NCBI RefSeq assembly: GCF_902506575.1
Contig: NZ_LR732544.1
Coordinates: forward strand, 4,778,219 to 4,842,218
Direction: 5' to 3'
DNA length: 64,000 nt
Origin: Streptomyces mexicanus
GTDB taxonomy: Bacteria > Actinomycetota > Actinomycetes > Streptomycetales > Streptomycetaceae
The position numbers and the translations under genes are program-made. How positions within the stretch are numbered: the stretch's first letter is position 1; each line of letters starts with the position of its first letter. Under the pieces are notes generated by a model. The model saw only the letters and a list, made by a program, of their open reading frames with translations. It had not been told where the DNA came from and searched no databases. This document shows, in pieces, positions 17,297 to 26,134 of this stretch.

Positions 17297-17905
17297 ATGC
17301 CTGCAGCGCGGGAATCCCTGCTGGAGGCCGCGTACACGGCGCTGGCCCGTCGGCCGTGGTCCGCGGTACGGATGGTGGACGTCGCCGCCGCGGCCGGCAT
17401 CTCGCGGCAGACGCTCTACAACGAGTTCGGCGGCAAGGACGGTCTGGCGCGGGCGCTGGTCAGAAGGGAGGCGGACGGCTTCCTCGCCGGGGTGGACCGC
17501 GCCCTGGCCGCCGCCGGCGACCCGCACGAGCGGCTCACCGCCGTCGCCGAGTGGACCATCGTGGCGGCCCGGGACAACGCGCTGGTCAAGGCCCTGCTCA
17601 CCGGGTGCTGGAGCGAGTGGCTGCCGGCCCCGGCGCCGGCCGCGGCGCGGTCCGTCTCCGCCGTGCCCGCGCAGCGCAGGGCCGACGGTCCGCTGCCGTC
17701 GCCCGCCGACCTGCTGGCGCTCGTCCGCGACCGTGCCGTGGCCGCCCTGTCCGCCCCCGGCCGGCCCCCGGTGGACACCGCGGACCTGGCGGGCGCCTGC
17801 GAGCTGGTGGTCCGCCTGGCGCTGTCCTGCGTGGCGGCGCCGCCGGGCGAGCGGGGCGTGGGCGAGCTGGTGCGCGCCGTGCTGCCCGGGCACCGGCCCG
17901 CCTGA
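17297..17905 (+). CDS. TetR-family transcriptional regulator
   Basis: 202 residues. The helix-turn-helix covers about residues 25-48 (VDVAAAAGISRQTLYNEFGGKD). The C-terminal ligand domain is Ala/Pro-rich and does not point to a ligand. Two adjacent ATGs follow GGGGAGG; the second (17297) has the better spacing. A good -35 TTGACA lies at 17234-17239, although the matching -10 is weak. The gene is divergent from hisN and convergent with the SMR exporter gene, so a role in controlling the exporter is possible but not shown. Confidence 0.85.
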   Translation: MPAARESLLEAAYTALARRPWSAVRMVDVAAAAGISRQTLYNEFGGKDGLARALVRREADGFLAGVDRALAAAGDPHERLTAVAEWTIVAARDNALVKALLTGCWSEWLPAPAPAAARSVSAVPAQRRADGPLPSPADLLALVRDRAVAALSAPGRPPVDTADLAGACELVVRLALSCVAAPPGERGVGELVRAVLPGHRPA

Positions 17906-17942
17906 GCCGGTCCGGCGTCCACGGGCGCGAGCGGCCCGCGGG

Positions 17943-18266
17943 TCAGTGCGCGGAACCGGACAGCTGCAGCCCGATCACCCCGATGATGACGAAGGTGATC
18001 GACACGATCTTCAGCGTCGACACCAGGTCCCCGAGGAACACCATGCCGTAGATCGCGGTGCCCGCCGCCCCGATCCCGGTCCACACCGCGTACGCCGGGC
18101 CCACGTCGAGCCGGCGCAGCGACAGCGTCAGCAGGCCGAAGCTGCCGAGGGCGAAACTGGCGAAGGCGACGGTCGGCCACAGGCGGGTGAAGCCGTGGGA
18201 GAGTTTCAGGCACACCGCGAAGCCGGTCTCGAGCATTCCCGCGACGATGACCAGCAGCCACGCCAT
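17943..18266 (-). CDS. SMR-family small exporter, Gdx/SugE type (guanidinium exporter-like)
   Basis: 107 residues with four membrane helices. The essential glutamate lies in helix 1 (IVAGMLETGFAVCLK). The motifs KLSHGF and YAVWTGIGAAGTA, and the end IGVIGLQLSG, match the SugE/Gdx branch of the small multidrug resistance family rather than EmrE; Gdx proteins export guanidinium in exchange for protons as antiparallel dimers. The ATG at 18266 follows GGGAGGACAGC. The other SMR gene often paired in hetero-dimeric systems is absent. I looked for a guanidine riboswitch in the leader and did not find one. A palindrome GTGC-GATTAT-GCAC (18310-18323) overlaps a possible -10. Confidence 0.85.
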   Translation of the reverse strand: MAWLLVIVAGMLETGFAVCLKLSHGFTRLWPTVAFASFALGSFGLLTLSLRRLDVGPAYAVWTGIGAAGTAIYGMVFLGDLVSTLKIVSITFVIIGVIGLQLSGSAH

Positions 18267-18391
18267 GTGCTGTCCTCCCGTGTGTCCGTCCCCGTGGCCG
18301 CCCCGGCTCGGTGCGATTATGCACTTACCTGACCTCCGCCGGGGCACACAACGCTGAGGTCAACGGTGGGGCCCGGGCCCCTGATTCCCCG

Positions 18392-19402
18392 TCAGTCGCC
18401 CTCCCTTGGCTCCCGGGTGGCCAGCAGCCGGCGCAACGAGTACAGCCGGGCCGGGTCCGCGTGCCCCTCGGCCACCCACGCGTCCAGCGCGCAGTCCGGC
18501 TCGTCGTGACTGCACGCGCGCGGGCAGCCCTGCGTGCCGGGCTCCAGGTCGGGGAAGGCGTGGATGACCCGGGAGGGGTCGATGTGGGCCAGCCCGAAGG
18601 ACCGGACCCCGGGGGTGTCCACCACCCAGCCGCCGCCGTCCGCGAGGGGCAGGGCCAGCGCCGAGGTGGTGGTGTGCCGGCCACGGCCGGTCACCGCGTT
18701 CACGTGGCCCGTCTCGCGTCGCCTGTCCTGTGCGACCAGCGCGTTGACCAGGGTCGTCTTGCCGACGCCGGAGTGGCCGACGAACGCCGTGACCTTCCCG
18801 TCCAGGTGCTCGCACACCCGCCGGACCGCCGCGCCGCTCTCCAGTTCCTCGCGGCTGGTGACCACGTAGGGGATGTCCAGCGCCCCGTACAGCTCCAGGA
18901 GCTTGTCCGGCGGGGCCAGGTCCGACTTGGTCATCACCAGCAGCGGCTCCAGACCGCCGTCGTACGCGGCCACCAGGCAGCGGTCGATCAGGCGCGGGCG
19001 CGGCTCGGGGTCGGCGAGCGCGGTGACGATCGCCAGCTGGTCGGCGTTGGCCACGACCACCCGCTCGTAGGGGTCGTCGTCGTCGGCCGTGCGGCGCAGC
19101 ACCGAGGTGCGCTTCTCGATGCGGACGATGCGCGCGAGGGTGTCCTTCGTGCCGGACAGGTCGCCGACCAGGGCCACCCGGTCGCCCACGACGGCCGCCT
19201 TGCGGCCCAGCTCGCGGGCCTTCATCGCCATGACGGTGCGGCCGTCGACGAGGCAGGTCAGCCGGCCGCGGTCCACGGTGAGCACCATGCCCTGGGCCGC
19301 GTCCTCGTGCTTGGGCCGGATGTTCGTCCTGGGCCGCGTGCCCCGGCGGCCGGGGCGGGTGCGGATGTCGTCCTCGTCGGTGTGCTTGCCGTAGCGCCGC
19401 AT
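18392..19402 (-). CDS. rsgA: Ribosome-associated GTPase RsgA
   Basis: 336 residues. A circularly permuted GTPase that checks late maturation of the 30S subunit. An OB-fold region precedes the G motifs, which appear in permuted order: TKSD (G4), GHSGVGKTTL (G1, P-loop), then DTPG (G3). The C-terminal zinc site is GCPRACSHDEPDC. The basic N-terminus (RTRPGRRGTRPRTNIRPK) is typical of actinobacterial members. It starts 17 bases after aroA on the same strand, so it is cotranscribed with aroA. The longer open frame upstream is antiphase to aroA and is not used. Confidence 0.92.
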   Translation of the reverse strand: MRRYGKHTDEDDIRTRPGRRGTRPRTNIRPKHEDAAQGMVLTVDRGRLTCLVDGRTVMAMKARELGRKAAVVGDRVALVGDLSGTKDTLARIVRIEKRTSVLRRTADDDDPYERVVVANADQLAIVTALADPEPRPRLIDRCLVAAYDGGLEPLLVMTKSDLAPPDKLLELYGALDIPYVVTSREELESGAAVRRVCEHLDGKVTAFVGHSGVGKTTLVNALVAQDRRRETGHVNAVTGRGRHTTTSALALPLADGGGWVVDTPGVRSFGLAHIDPSRVIHAFPDLEPGTQGCPRACSHDEPDCALDAWVAEGHADPARLYSLRRLLATREPREGD

Positions 19403-19419
19403 GACCTGCTCCCCGCGTC

Positions 19420-20748
19420 CTACGCCCCGAGCATCCCGGCCCACAGCTCGGGGAAGTCCGGCAGGGTCTTCGCGGTCGTCGCCACGTTCTCGATGCTCAC
19501 GCCCTCGACCGCCAGGCCGATGATCGCGCCGGCCGTCGCCATGCGGTGGTCCTCGTAGGTGTGGAAGACGCCGCCGTGCAGCGGGCGCGGGCGGATGTGC
19601 AGGCCGTCGGCCGTCTCGGTCACGTCGCCGCCGAGTTCGTTGATCTCCTTGGTGAGCGCGGCCAGCCGGTCCGTCTCGTGCAACCGCAGATGGGCCACGC
19701 CCCGCAGGGTCGAGGGGGAGTCCGCGAGCGCGGCGACCGCCGCGATGCCCGGGGTCAGCTCGCCGACCTCGCTCAGGTCCACGTCGATGCCGTGCACGGC
19801 GCCCGAACCGGTGAACACCAGGCCGTAGTCGGTCAGTTCGCAGGAGCCGCCCATCTCGGTGAAGATCTCCCGCAGCCGGTCGCCGGGCTGGGTGGTGCGC
19901 TCCGGCCAGTCGGGGACGACGACCTTGCCGCCGGTGATCAGGGCCGCCGCCAGGAACGGCTGCGCGTTGGACAGGTCCGGCTCGATGGTCAGGTCCCGGC
20001 CGAGCAGGGCGCCCGGCGTCACCCGCCACACGTTCGGCTCGCCACCCGACTCGGGGGTGTCGACCTGGGCGCCGACCGCGCGCAGCATGTCCACCGTCAT
20101 CCGGATGTGCGGCAGGGACGGCAGCGTCGCCCCGACGTGGCGCACCTCCACGCCCTGGTTGAAGCGCGGGCCGGACAGCAGCAGGGCGGAGACGAACTGG
20201 GAGGACGAGGAGGCGTCGATCTCGACCGTGCCGCCGTCCAGGGCACCGCTGCCGTGCACGGTCAGCGGCAGCGCGCCGCGGCCGTCGTCGTCGATACGGG
20301 CGCCGAGGGCGCGCAGCGCGTCGATCACGCCGTGCAGGGGACGCTCGTAGGAGCGCGGGTCGCCGTCGAAGCGGACGGGGCCGTCGGCCAGCGTGGCCAC
20401 CGGCGGCAGGAACCGCATCACCGTGCCGGCATTGCCCACGTCGACCGTGGCCGGGCCGTGCAGGCCCGCCGGGATCACCCGCCAGGCCTCACCGGAGGCG
20501 CCCGCGCCGGTGGCGGAGGACACCGTCTCCTCGATGCCGACACCCATCGCCCGCAGCGCGCCGGCCATCAGCAGCGTGTCCCGCGAGCGCAGCGGGCGGC
20601 GCAGCCAGCCCGGCTCGGAGGCCAGCGCGGCCAGCACCAGGGCGCGGTTGGTGACGGACTTGGACCCGGGCACGTGGACCGTCGCGTCGACGGCTCCGCT
20701 CGCGTGCGGGGCGGGCCAAAGGGCGGTGTGCGTGTCGTTCGGGGCCAT
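19420..20748 (-). CDS. aroA: 3-phosphoshikimate 1-carboxyvinyltransferase (EPSP synthase)
   Basis: 442 residues. Joins phosphoenolpyruvate to shikimate-3-phosphate in the shikimate pathway. Visible family motifs: PGSKSVTNRAL near residue 27, GNAGTVMRFLPP near residue 105 (the glyphosate-sensitive loop), LHETDRLAAL near residue 350 and EDHRMATAG near residue 400. A -10 like TAGAGT lies six bases before the ATG with no Shine-Dalgarno, so the mRNA is probably leaderless. It is followed by rsgA in the same operon; the M50 protease gene lies 190 bases upstream in the same orientation. Confidence 0.95.
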   Translation of the reverse strand: MAPNDTHTALWPAPHASGAVDATVHVPGSKSVTNRALVLAALASEPGWLRRPLRSRDTLLMAGALRAMGVGIEETVSSATGAGASGEAWRVIPAGLHGPATVDVGNAGTVMRFLPPVATLADGPVRFDGDPRSYERPLHGVIDALRALGARIDDDGRGALPLTVHGSGALDGGTVEIDASSSSQFVSALLLSGPRFNQGVEVRHVGATLPSLPHIRMTVDMLRAVGAQVDTPESGGEPNVWRVTPGALLGRDLTIEPDLSNAQPFLAAALITGGKVVVPDWPERTTQPGDRLREIFTEMGGSCELTDYGLVFTGSGAVHGIDVDLSEVGELTPGIAAVAALADSPSTLRGVAHLRLHETDRLAALTKEINELGGDVTETADGLHIRPRPLHGGVFHTYEDHRMATAGAIIGLAVEGVSIENVATTAKTLPDFPELWAGMLGA

Positions 20749-20939
20749 GGGGTCACTCTATAAGGAGGCGGTGAACGGGACCGCCGTTCGGTACGCCGTC
20801 CCGACGGCCCGCCGGACCACGGCAGTCGGCTTCCCCGGCCGGCCCGGACGCGGCGGTCGGCCGACCCCTCGGACGGTGGGCGTCCGGGGCCGCGGCGGCG
20901 GCATCGGTGGGCGCAGCGCGGCGGCGGACTCGGTGGGGA

Positions 20940-21662
20940 TCACCCGCCGAGCAGCCAGCGCCCCCCGCCCATCAGCGAGCACAGCGACACCGCGTGGAAG
21001 AGGAACAGCCACAGCCCGGCCGGCACGTGCGTCAGCCGCGCCAGCTGGTCCGCGTCGGAGTCCCCGGCCCCGCCCCGGGACCGCTTGGCCTGCAGCTCGA
21101 AGGCCGGCCGCACCCCGCCCAGCAGCAGGAACCACACCACGGCGTACGCGAACGCGGCCTGCACCTGGGAGCCGGCCAGCCACGACACCAGCAGGAACGT
21201 GCCGCCGGTGAGGACCACCGTGAGCACGCCGTAGGCGTTGCGGATCATCACCAGCATGGCCAGCAGCAGCGCCGTGGCCGCCCACAGCAGCAGCGTGATC
21301 CGCCCGGCGGCCAGCAGCGCCGCGCCGCCCAGGCCCAGCAGCGGCGGAGCGGTGTAGCCGGCGGCGGCGGTGAGGATCATGCCGAGGCCGTAGGGCTTGC
21401 CGCGGCTGACGGTCAGGCCGCTGGTGTCGGAGTGCAGCTGTATGCCGGTGAGCGTGCGGCCGGTGAGCAGCGCCACCAGGCCGTGCCCGCCCTCGTGGGC
21501 GATGGTGATGGCGTTGCGTGCCACGCGCCACAGGGTGTGCGGGACCACGACGGCCAGCGCGGCGAGCGCGGTGGCGACCACCACCCACAGCTCGGGGTCG
21601 GGCTGGGTACCGGTGAGCCGGTCCCAGAGGTCGGGCAGCGCGGTGGCGGCGGTGCTGGCCAT
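20940..21662 (-). CDS. M50-type membrane metalloprotease (site-2 protease-like)
   Basis: 240 residues, with about six membrane helices. The zinc motif HEGGH lies in the first third (ITIAHEGGHGLVALLTGR), and other hydrophobic helices follow, resembling M50B family peptidases. Such enzymes cut within membranes, but a substrate cannot be named. I use the ATG at 21662; the open frame extends 16 codons further, to 21710, over the promoter of the divergent SRAP gene. The 190-base gap to aroA contains no gene that I can support. Confidence 0.8.
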   Translation of the reverse strand: MASTAATALPDLWDRLTGTQPDPELWVVVATALAALAVVVPHTLWRVARNAITIAHEGGHGLVALLTGRTLTGIQLHSDTSGLTVSRGKPYGLGMILTAAAGYTAPPLLGLGGAALLAAGRITLLLWAATALLLAMLVMIRNAYGVLTVVLTGGTFLLVSWLAGSQVQAAFAYAVVWFLLLGGVRPAFELQAKRSRGGAGDSDADQLARLTHVPAGLWLFLFHAVSLCSLMGGGRWLLGG

Positions 21663-21712
21663 GGTCGCGGGTGGCTCCCTCGGGTGGTACGGAGTCTGGC
21701 AGTGTGGCACGC

Positions 21713-22528
21713 ATGTGCGGACGGTATGCAGCGAGTCGCGGAGCCGAGGATCTCGCAGGAATCTTTGAAGTGGAGAAGTGGGAGCCGGAGGAGACCCTGG
21801 CGCCCGACTACAACGTGGCCCCGACCAAGGAGGTCCACGTCGTCCTGGACCGCCCCCTGAAAGACGCCGAGGACCCGCGTCCGGTTCGGCAGCTGCGCAA
21901 GCTGACCTGGGGGCTCGTGCCCTCCTGGGCGAAGTCGCCGGAGGGCGCCGCCCGGATGATCAACGCGCGCGCGGAGACCGTGCACGAGAAGCCGTCCTAC
22001 CGGCGGGCCTTCGCCGCCCGCCGCTGCATCGTGCCCGCCGACGGCTACTACGAGTGGGTCACCGGCGTCCAGGAGCGGGAGCTGGAGGTCGAGGGGAAGC
22101 GGAAGCGGCCGCGCAAGCAGCCGTACTTCGTCACCCCGGCCGACGGGTCGGTGTTCGCGATGGCCGGGCTGTACGAGTTCTGGCGGGACCGCACGCTGCC
22201 CGACGACCATCCGCGGGCCTGGTGGGTGACCTGCTCGGTGATCACCACCGAGGCGGAGACCACCCCGCTCGCGGTGGCCCCGGCCGAGGGGCCGCGCTCG
22301 CTGGCCGACATCCACCCGCGCATGCCGCTGATGCTCACCCCCGACCGCTGGGACGCGTGGCTGGACCCGCACCGCACGGACCTGGAGGAGCTGCGCGGCC
22401 TGCTCACCCCGCCGCCGCCCGGCCTGCTGCGCGCCTATCCGGTCTCCACCGCCGTCAGCAACGTCCGCAACAACGGCCCGGAGCTGTTGAAGGAGCTTCC
22501 CGCCCCGGAAGAGGGCACACTCTTCTGA
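21713..22528 (+). CDS. SOS-response-associated peptidase (YedK/HMCES, SRAP domain)
   Basis: 271 residues. SRAP proteins form a covalent thiazolidine crosslink with abasic sites in single-stranded DNA through the N-terminal cysteine. MCGRYA at the start puts that Cys at position 2, which fixes the ATG at 21713; other key residues are in INARAET, PADGYYEW (catalytic Glu nearby) and DIHPRMPLML (His). CAGTGT lies seven bases before the ATG without a Shine-Dalgarno. The hydrolase gene follows after one base, so the two are coupled. Confidence 0.92.
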   Translation: MCGRYAASRGAEDLAGIFEVEKWEPEETLAPDYNVAPTKEVHVVLDRPLKDAEDPRPVRQLRKLTWGLVPSWAKSPEGAARMINARAETVHEKPSYRRAFAARRCIVPADGYYEWVTGVQERELEVEGKRKRPRKQPYFVTPADGSVFAMAGLYEFWRDRTLPDDHPRAWWVTCSVITTEAETTPLAVAPAEGPRSLADIHPRMPLMLTPDRWDAWLDPHRTDLEELRGLLTPPPPGLLRAYPVSTAVSNVRNNGPELLKELPAPEEGTLF

Positions 22529-22529
22529 C

Positions 22530-23183
22530 ATGATCTCCAGCAAGCCCGAGACGGTCGGGACCGAGACGGTCGAGACCGGGGCCGGGACCGCCCGTGTCAC
22601 CTGGCACCCGGCGCGGAAGGCGCGGCTGGTGCTGGCCGCCGGCCACGGCGCCGGCGGCGGCATCGAGGCCCGCGACCTGCAGGCCCTCGCCCGCGTCCTG
22701 CCCGCGCACGGCGTGAGCGTGGCCCTGGTCGAGCAGCCCTGGCGGGTGGCCGGGAAGAAGGTGGCGCCCGCGCCGAAGACCCTGGACGCCGGATGGCGCG
22801 GGGTGTGGCCCGTGCTGGCCGCGCCCGGCCTGCCGGTGGTCTCCGCCGGGCGCAGCGCCGGGGCGCGGGTCGCCTGCCGCACGGCGCGTGAGCTGGGCGC
22901 GCACGCCGTGCTCGCGCTGAGCTTCCCGCTGCACCCGCCGGGCAGGCCGGAGAAGTCCCGCGCCGAGGAACTGCTGGGCACCGGGGTTCCCACACTCGTC
23001 GTCCAGGGCGGCAAGGACCCCTTCGGCAGGCCTCAGGAGTTCCCCGACGGCGACTTCCGTCTGGTCGAGGTCCCGTACGGCGATCACGGGTTCGCCGTGC
23101 CGAAGAAGGCGGAGATCAGCCAGGAGCGGGCGCTGGAGATCATCGCCGACGCGGTGGTGCAGTGGACTGCGCCACTCGCGTGA
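22530..23183 (+). CDS. Alpha/beta hydrolase, KANL3/Tex30-like
   Basis: 217 residues. The fold is indicated by GHGAGGG (oxyanion region), a nucleophile elbow GRSAGA near residue 110, an aspartate in GGKDPFG and the final histidine in YGDHGF. This matches the KANL3/Tex30 (dienelactone hydrolase-like) branch of alpha/beta hydrolases. Substrate unknown. It overlaps operon-wise with the SRAP gene (one base between) and lies just before the sigR promoter, which begins six bases after its stop. Confidence 0.8.
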   Translation: MISSKPETVGTETVETGAGTARVTWHPARKARLVLAAGHGAGGGIEARDLQALARVLPAHGVSVALVEQPWRVAGKKVAPAPKTLDAGWRGVWPVLAAPGLPVVSAGRSAGARVACRTARELGAHAVLALSFPLHPPGRPEKSRAEELLGTGVPTLVVQGGKDPFGRPQEFPDGDFRLVEVPYGDHGFAVPKKAEISQERALEIIADAVVQWTAPLA

Positions 23184-23188
23184 CGGGC

Positions 23189-23215
23189 GGGAATGCCGCG
23201 GGGCGGACCACTGTT
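23189..23215 (+). promoter_or_regulatory. Sigma-R-type promoter upstream of sigR
   Basis: GGGAAT (-35) and GTT (-10) are separated by 18 bases, an exact match to the sigma-R consensus GGAAT-N18-GTT. Transcripts from it would begin near 23222, upstream of the ATG at 23275, and so would encode the long sigma-R' isoform. Confidence 0.85.
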
Positions 23216-23439
23216 GTGAGCGGACGGAAGTGCTGAGGCCTCGGCACCGAAGTCGTAGAGAGGAAGTCCGCCGCATGGGTTCGACCATCTGCCCGAGCCG
23301 CAAGCGCAGCGCCGACCTGGACTGGACGGTGCTGCACGCGGCCAGGACCGCTCCTTTTCGAGCGGCGGCAGGCACGGGTCGTGTTCTATCCTCCGAGTCG
23401 AGTGGGACCGGTCTCGGTTCCGCCCGGGAACTTGAGGAG

Positions 23440-24123
23440 GTGGGTCCGGTCACTGGGACCGACAACGGCCAGGCGGAGCTGCCCGAGGGCCAGGGCACGG
23501 ACGTGAACGCGTCCGCGGAGTCGTCCGCCGAGCGCAGTGCGCGCTTCGAGCGGGATGCGCTCGAGTTCCTCGACCAGATGTACTCGGCCGCGCTGCGCAT
23601 GACGCGCAACCCGGCCGACGCCGAGGACCTGGTGCAGGAGACGTACGCCAAGGCGTACGCGTCCTTCCATCAGTTCCGTGAGGGCACGAACCTCAAGGCG
23701 TGGCTGTACCGGATTCTCACCAACACCTTCATCAACTCCTACCGCAAGAAGCAGCGCGAGCCCCAGCGCAGCGCCGCGGAGGAGATCGAGGACTGGCAGC
23801 TCGCCCGCGCCGAGTCGCACATGTCGACGGGTCTGCGCTCCGCCGAGTCGCAGGCGCTCGACCACCTGCCCGACTCGGACGTGAAGGAAGCGCTCCAGGC
23901 GATCCCCGAGGAATTCCGCATCGCCGTGTATCTGGCGGATGTCGAGGGGTTTGCCTACAAGGAGATCGCGGACATCATGGGGACACCCATCGGTACGGTG
24001 ATGTCCCGGCTGCACCGGGGCCGCCGTCAGCTGCGCGGCATGCTGGAGGACTACGCCCGTGACCGCGGGCTCGTCCCGGCCGGCGCCGGAGAGTCGAACG
24101 AAGCGAAAGGCTCGGGCTCATGA
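23440..24123 (+). CDS. sigR: ECF sigma factor SigR, thiol-oxidative stress (longer start at 23275 gives sigma-R')
   Basis: 227 residues from GTG 23440. Region 2 (AALRMTRNPADAEDLVQETYAKAY...) and region 4 (EEFRIAVYLADVEGFAYKEIADIMG) mark it as a group 4 ECF sigma factor. SigR drives thioredoxin, mycothiol and protein quality-control genes under disulfide stress. An in-frame ATG at 23275 lies exactly 55 codons upstream, and the sigma-R-type promoter sits before it; this is the arrangement known in S. coelicolor, where the induced, unstable sigma-R' isoform carries 55 extra residues. The stop overlaps the rsrA start (ATGA), coupling sigma and anti-sigma synthesis. Confidence 0.95.
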   Translation: MGPVTGTDNGQAELPEGQGTDVNASAESSAERSARFERDALEFLDQMYSAALRMTRNPADAEDLVQETYAKAYASFHQFREGTNLKAWLYRILTNTFINSYRKKQREPQRSAAEEIEDWQLARAESHMSTGLRSAESQALDHLPDSDVKEALQAIPEEFRIAVYLADVEGFAYKEIADIMGTPIGTVMSRLHRGRRQLRGMLEDYARDRGLVPAGAGESNEAKGSGS

Positions 24124-24455
24124 GCTGCGGAGAGCCGCACGAGACGGACTGCGGTGAGGTACTCGACCATCTGTACGAGTTCCTCGACAGTGAGATGCCG
24201 GACGTCGATCGCACCAAGTTCGAGCACCACTTCGAGGAATGCTCGCCGTGCCTGGAGAAGTACGGCCTGGAGCAGGCCGTGAAGAAGCTGGTCAAGCGGT
24301 GCTGCGGGCATGACGACGTCCCCGCCGACCTGCGCGCCAAGGTCATGGGGCGGATCGAGCTGATCCGCTCCGGTCAGGTCGTCTCCGAACGCGACCTGAC
24401 CGCCGCCCCTGAACGTGACGTGAGCACGACTCGGGCGACCCCGCAGGAGTCCTGA
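24120..24455 (+). CDS. rsrA: Redox-sensitive zinc anti-sigma factor RsrA
   Basis: 111 residues. RsrA binds SigR when reduced and zinc-loaded and releases it when a disulfide forms. The key residues are at the known positions: Cys3, Cys11, His37, Cys41 and Cys44 in HHFEECSPC, and Cys61-Cys62. The non-essential Cys31 of the S. coelicolor protein is Arg here. The C-terminus after residue 65 is variable and disordered. Start overlaps the sigR stop by four bases. The gap to the HD-GYP gene is 164 bases and shows no further gene. Confidence 0.95.
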   Translation: MSCGEPHETDCGEVLDHLYEFLDSEMPDVDRTKFEHHFEECSPCLEKYGLEQAVKKLVKRCCGHDDVPADLRAKVMGRIELIRSGQVVSERDLTAAPERDVSTTRATPQES

Positions 24456-24619
24456 CCGGCCCGCACCGCCGAAGGCGCCGCGGCGCGCCCGGCCGGGCGC
24501 ACGCCACTCGAACACCCCTCACCCGTACGTGCCAATCCGCGGGCCCTTGGCCCGCGGAGCGCCGACCCGCCCTAGGCTCGCGGCCCTGACAGGGATGCGG
24601 CCGGACGGGGAGGGGCGAC

Positions 24620-26134
24620 ATGGAGGCGGTGCCGCGACGGGCCCGTGTGTACGTCGCCTGCGTCGTCCTCGGCGCCCTGCCCTGCGTGCTGCCCGTGCTC
24701 CCGGCCCTTCCCCTGACGGCTGCGCCGGGCACCGGTACGCCCTGGGCGGCCGTCCTCCCGCTGGCCGCGCTGTACGCCGGCTGCGAGCAGCTCGCCCGGC
24801 GCCGCTTCGCCGGCACCGGCTACCCCGTGCTGCTGGCCGCCGCCTTCCTGCTGCCGCCGTCCGCCGCCGCGCTCGTCGCGCTGCCCGGCGCGCTGCTCGC
24901 ACGGGCCGGGCGGCACAGCGACCCGCTGCGCCGTGCCTGGCGCGCCTCCCAGCTGGCCCTCGCCGTGTGGGCCGCCGCCCGCGCGCACACGGCACTGGGC
25001 GGCCACGACACGGTCGCCGCGTGCCGCTTCCCCGCCGCGCTCGGCTGTGCCGGGGCCGCCGCGGTGGCCTTCAGCCTGGTGCTGACCGCGCTGGACGGCG
25101 GGATCCGCGCCACCTGCGCGCACGTCCCGCTCCGCCGGGCCTGGCGCGGCCTGTTCGCCCGCACGCTGGCCCCGGTGGCGGTGCACGGGCTGGCCGGGCT
25201 GATGATGGCCGTGCTGTGGCGCAGCCCCTACGGGCCGGTCGCCGCGCTGCTGGTGCTGCTGCCGATGGGCGCGTCCTGGTGGGCGTACGCCCAGTACGAC
25301 CGCGAACGGGCCGCGCACCGGGCGACGATCCGCGCGCTGGTGCAGGCCGTCGACCTCAAGGACGGCTACACCCGCGGGCACAGCGAACGGGTCGGCCGTG
25401 CCTCCATGATGATCGCCCGCGAGCTGGGCATGGACGACGAACGCGTCGAGGTGCTGCGCTTCGCCGGCATCCTCCACGACATCGGGAAGCTGGGCGTGCC
25501 CACCCGGCTGCTGCGCAAGGACGGCCCGCTCACCCCCGAGGAGCGGCGGGTGATCGAGCTGCACCCCGAGTACGGCCACGAGATGGTCCGCGGCATCTCC
25601 TTCCTCGGCGAGGCCCGCGCGGCGATCCTGCACCACCACGAACGGCTGGACGGCAGCGGTTACCCCTACGGGCTCAGCGGCGACCGGATCCCCGAGTGCG
25701 CGCGGGTGGTCGCCGTCGCCGACGCCTTCGACGCGATGACGTCCTCCCGGTCCTACCGGCGGCCCCGCCCGGTGCCCGAGGCCCTGCGGGAACTGCGCCG
25801 CTGCGCCGGCGCCCAGTTCGCCCCGCGCATGGTCACGGCCCTGGTCCGCGCCCTCGCCCGCCACGGCTGGCACCCGGCGGTCACCGCCGACGACGACAGG
25901 ACACCGGCACCGGCGGCCCCGCCCGAGGCGCACACGCCGGCCCGTTCGCCGGAGGACGGCGGAGCGCGGGGGACCGGCGGGGCGGCGGGAGCCGGCGGGG
26001 CAGCCGAGGAAGACGGGGCGGCCGTACCACCGGAGGCCGCCGAGGGTGCCGCGGCCCGTCCGGGGACTTCGGGCGCCGCCGTCCCGCCGGAGTCCGGTGC
26101 GGCGGCCCGCCCGGGAGGTTCCGCCCGCCGATGA
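24620..26134 (+). CDS. Membrane protein with HD-GYP phosphodiesterase domain
   Basis: 504 residues, ATG with GGGGAGGGG upstream. About six membrane helices fill residues 8-230, followed by an HD-GYP domain (about 240-420) with all signature elements: HSERV, LHDIGKLGVP, and HHHERLDGSGYPYGL. HD-GYP enzymes hydrolyse cyclic di-GMP, which controls development in Streptomyces. The last 90 residues are a disordered Pro/Ala/Gly/Glu tail. It overlaps the next gene by four bases (ATGA), so the intact HD-GYP enzyme is coupled to a degenerate HD protein. Whether it really cleaves c-di-GMP is untested here. Confidence 0.87.
   Translation: MEAVPRRARVYVACVVLGALPCVLPVLPALPLTAAPGTGTPWAAVLPLAALYAGCEQLARRRFAGTGYPVLLAAAFLLPPSAAALVALPGALLARAGRHSDPLRRAWRASQLALAVWAAARAHTALGGHDTVAACRFPAALGCAGAAAVAFSLVLTALDGGIRATCAHVPLRRAWRGLFARTLAPVAVHGLAGLMMAVLWRSPYGPVAALLVLLPMGASWWAYAQYDRERAAHRATIRALVQAVDLKDGYTRGHSERVGRASMMIARELGMDDERVEVLRFAGILHDIGKLGVPTRLLRKDGPLTPEERRVIELHPEYGHEMVRGISFLGEARAAILHHHERLDGSGYPYGLSGDRIPECARVVAVADAFDAMTSSRSYRRPRPVPEALRELRRCAGAQFAPRMVTALVRALARHGWHPAVTADDDRTPAPAAPPEAHTPARSPEDGGARGTGGAAGAGGAAEEDGAAVPPEAAEGAAARPGTSGAAVPPESGAAARPGGSARR

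Noticed and set aside
18267..18400. Possible guanidine riboswitch before the Gdx/SugE-type exporter
   Set aside because: I looked for guanidine-I, -II and -III signatures (paired ACGG-loop hairpins, conserved CUAGGG, the pseudoknot core) and found none.
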